The position numbers and the translations under genes are program-made. Below the pieces are notes generated by a model. That model worked only from the letters and a program-made list of their open reading frames with translations, ran no database searches and was not told where the DNA came from. From Millisia brevis NBRC 105863 (GTDB lineage: Bacteria > Actinomycetota > Actinomycetes > Mycobacteriales > Mycobacteriaceae), in assembly GCF_001552615.1 (NCBI RefSeq), contig NZ_BCRN01000004.1, positions 248,001 to 312,000 of the forward strand: a stretch of DNA of 64,000 bases. Reading direction: 5' to 3'. Positions 62,661 to 64,000 of the stretch are shown here, one piece after another. Each line of letters opens with the position of its first letter. Position 1 is the first letter of the stretch.

Positions 62661-64000
62661 ATGAGTTCTGTGAGAACGGACGTGAGCGGGGAATCCGGCG
62701 TGAGCGGACCGACGGCAATACTGTCGGGGGCCGCGATCCTCGGCCCCGAGTACCGCCGCGAGGCCTGGGAACGGTTGGGCTCCGAATACTACGACCTGGT
62801 CGTCATCGGCGGCGGCGTCGTCGGGGCGGGGGCGGCGCTCGACGCGGCCACCCGTGGCCTCAAGGTCGCCCTCGTCGAGGCACGCGACCTGGCTTCCGGC
62901 ACCTCGAGCCGGTCGTCGAAGATGTTCCACGGCGGGCTGCGTTACCTCGAGCAGCTCGAATTCGGCCTGGTCCGCGAGGCGTTGCACGAACGCGAACTGT
63001 CGATGTCGACGCTGGCCCCGCACCTGGTCAAGCCATTGCGGTTCCTGTTCCCACTGACCCACCGCGTCTGGGAGCGGCCCTACATCGCGGCCGGGATCTT
63101 CCTCTACGACCGTCTCGGTGGGGCCAAGTCGGTGCCCGCCCAGAAGCAGAAGACCAAGTCGGCGGCGCTGCGCATGGCGCCCGGCCTGCGCCGCGACTCG
63201 CTGATCGGCGGCATCCAGTACTACGACACCGTCGTCGACGACGCCCGTCACACGATGACCGTCGCGCGCACCGCCGCCCACTACGGCGCCGTCGTGCGCA
63301 CCTCGACGCAGGTCGTCGGGTTCATCCGCGAGGCCGACCGGGTGTCCGGAGTACGGGTGCGCGACAGTGAATCCGCCGAGGTCACCGAGATCCGGGCCCA
63401 CGCGGTCATCAACGCGACCGGGGTGTGGACCGACGAGATCCAGGCGTTGTCCCGCCAGCGTGGACGCTTCCGGGTGCGGGCGTCCAAGGGTGTACACATC
63501 GTGGTGCCGCGCGACCGCATCGTCAGCGAGGCCGCGATCATCCTGCGTACCGAGAAGTCGGTGCTGTTCATCATCCCGTGGGGTACCCACTGGATCATCG
63601 GCACCACCGATACCGACTGGAACCTCGACCTCGCCCATCCGGCGGCGACCCGCGCCGATATCGACTACATCCTCGAGCACGTCAACACCGTGCTGGCCAC
63701 GCCGCTCGAGCACGAGGACATCGACGGCGTCTACGCCGGCCTGCGTCCGCTGCTGGCGGGGGAGAGCGATCAGACCTCGAAGCTCTCGCGCGAGCACGCC
63801 GTGGCGCGGGTGGCTCCCGGCCTGATCGCGATCGCGGGCGGCAAGTACACCACCTACCGGGTGATGGCCAAGGACGCCGTCGACGCCGCCGCCGAGCAGG
63901 ACATCCCCGGGCGGGTGGCCGATTCGGTGACCGAGCGCGTCCCGCTGATGGGTGCCGACGGCTACTTCGCCCTGGTCAACCAGACCACCGCCTACGGCGA
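62661..64000 (+). CDS. glpD: Glycerol-3-phosphate dehydrogenase, 3' end outside window
   Basis: The first ~446 residues are present and the frame is open at base 64000. It is an FAD enzyme that oxidises glycerol-3-phosphate to DHAP and feeds electrons to quinone. The FAD site is LVVIGGGVVGAGAALDAATRGL, followed by SSRSSKMFHGGLRYLEQLEFGLV, a GlpD hallmark, and IIPWGTHWIIGTTDTDW. The final segment before the edge begins the C-terminal domain. GGAG lies four bases before the ATG. It corresponds to glpD2 (Rv3302c) and completes glycerol use with glpK. Confidence 0.95.
   Translation, partial: MSSVRTDVSGESGVSGPTAILSGAAILGPEYRREAWERLGSEYYDLVVIGGGVVGAGAALDAATRGLKVALVEARDLASGTSSRSSKMFHGGLRYLEQLEFGLVREALHERELSMSTLAPHLVKPLRFLFPLTHRVWERPYIAAGIFLYDRLGGAKSVPAQKQKTKSAALRMAPGLRRDSLIGGIQYYDTVVDDARHTMTVARTAAHYGAVVRTSTQVVGFIREADRVSGVRVRDSESAEVTEIRAHAVINATGVWTDEIQALSRQRGRFRVRASKGVHIVVPRDRIVSEAAIILRTEKSVLFIIPWGTHWIIGTTDTDWNLDLAHPAATRADIDYILEHVNTVLATPLEHEDIDGVYAGLRPLLAGESDQTSKLSREHAVARVAPGLIAIAGGKYTTYRVMAKDAVDAAAEQDIPGRVADSVTERVPLMGADGYFALVNQTTAYG

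Overview
The window is a GC-rich actinobacterial chromosome segment. Gene content and order place it in the Mycobacteriales: two MmpL-type RND transporters, an EspC-like type VII secretion protein, the DnaE2/ImuA'/ImuB mutasome under mycobacterial-type LexA boxes, and a SAM-IV riboswitch. From memory, the order of the conserved genes matches the Mycobacterium tuberculosis interval Rv3396c (guaA) to Rv3302c (glpD2), with lineage-specific genes inserted: Rv3395c/3394c (imuA'/imuB), Rv3391 (acyl-CoA reductase), Rv3370c (dnaE2), Rv3366 (spoU), Rv3356c/3355c (folD/DUF3017), Rv3341/3340 (metX/metY), Rv3336c/3335c (trpS/yhjD), Rv3330 (dacB1), Rv3316-3319 (sdhCDAB), Rv3315c-3313c (cdd, deoA, add), Rv3311, Rv3309c (upp), Rv3308/3307 (pmmB, punA), Rv3306c/3305c (amiB1, amiA1), Rv3304, Rv3303c (lpdA) and Rv3302c. 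It is not Mycobacterium itself as far as I can judge; Gordonia, Nocardia or Tsukamurella relatives fit. I cannot name the species. No tRNA, rRNA, CRISPR array, insertion sequence or prophage was seen.

Layout. 1-8.6 kb: the end of guaA, a MinD/EspI-like ATPase, and an EsrISR/LiaFSR-like envelope-stress module (PspC/LiaF-like membrane protein divergent from a PspC-histidine kinase and LuxR-type regulator), then a Ser/Thr kinase. 8.7-25.4 kb: the SOS mutasome in two LexA-controlled units (imuA'-imuB and dnaE2), separated by an SDR/XRE pair, a TetR-MmpL pair, an alpha/beta hydrolase, a two-domain fatty acyl-CoA reductase and a second MmpL. 25.5-31.2 kb: a HEPN/Abi-like gene just behind dnaE2, a GNAT-Nudix fusion, a DUF4349 lipoprotein, trmL, folD and DUF3017. 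31.2-34.3 kb: the metY-metX operon with a long leader that holds a SAM-IV riboswitch, a perfect palindrome and a Shine-Dalgarno-preceded mini-ORF reading Met-Cys-Cys-Cys-Arg-Gln. 34.3-46.5 kb: VIT1 transporter, trpS, YhjD, a D,D-carboxypeptidase, sdhCDAB (divergent from cdd-deoA-add, with an IdeR-like iron box between them) and a serine hydrolase. 46.7-50.3 kb: an Rv3311 homologue and a four-gene overlapping cassette of an EspC-like protein, an NlpC/P60 hydrolase and two YbaB-fold-like small proteins. 50.3-64 kb: nucleobase salvage (upp, pnp, pmmB), DUF4032 and DUF1707 proteins, an enoyl-CoA hydratase, two M20 amidohydrolases, a GGCT-like protein, lpdA, glpK and the start of glpD.

Three themes recur. 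Many genes have a TANNNT box 6-8 bases before an ATG/GTG, the mark of leaderless transcripts. Convergent gene ends usually carry long GC-only hairpins without a U-tract. Short degenerate tandem repeats (12-17 bp units, one 53 bp duplication) sit directly after stop codons in at least six gaps. The most unusual single element is the metY leader, which appears to read both S-adenosylmethionine and charged tRNA-Cys. The overlapping T7SS-type cassette and the HEPN gene behind the SOS polymerase are the best candidates for undescribed systems.
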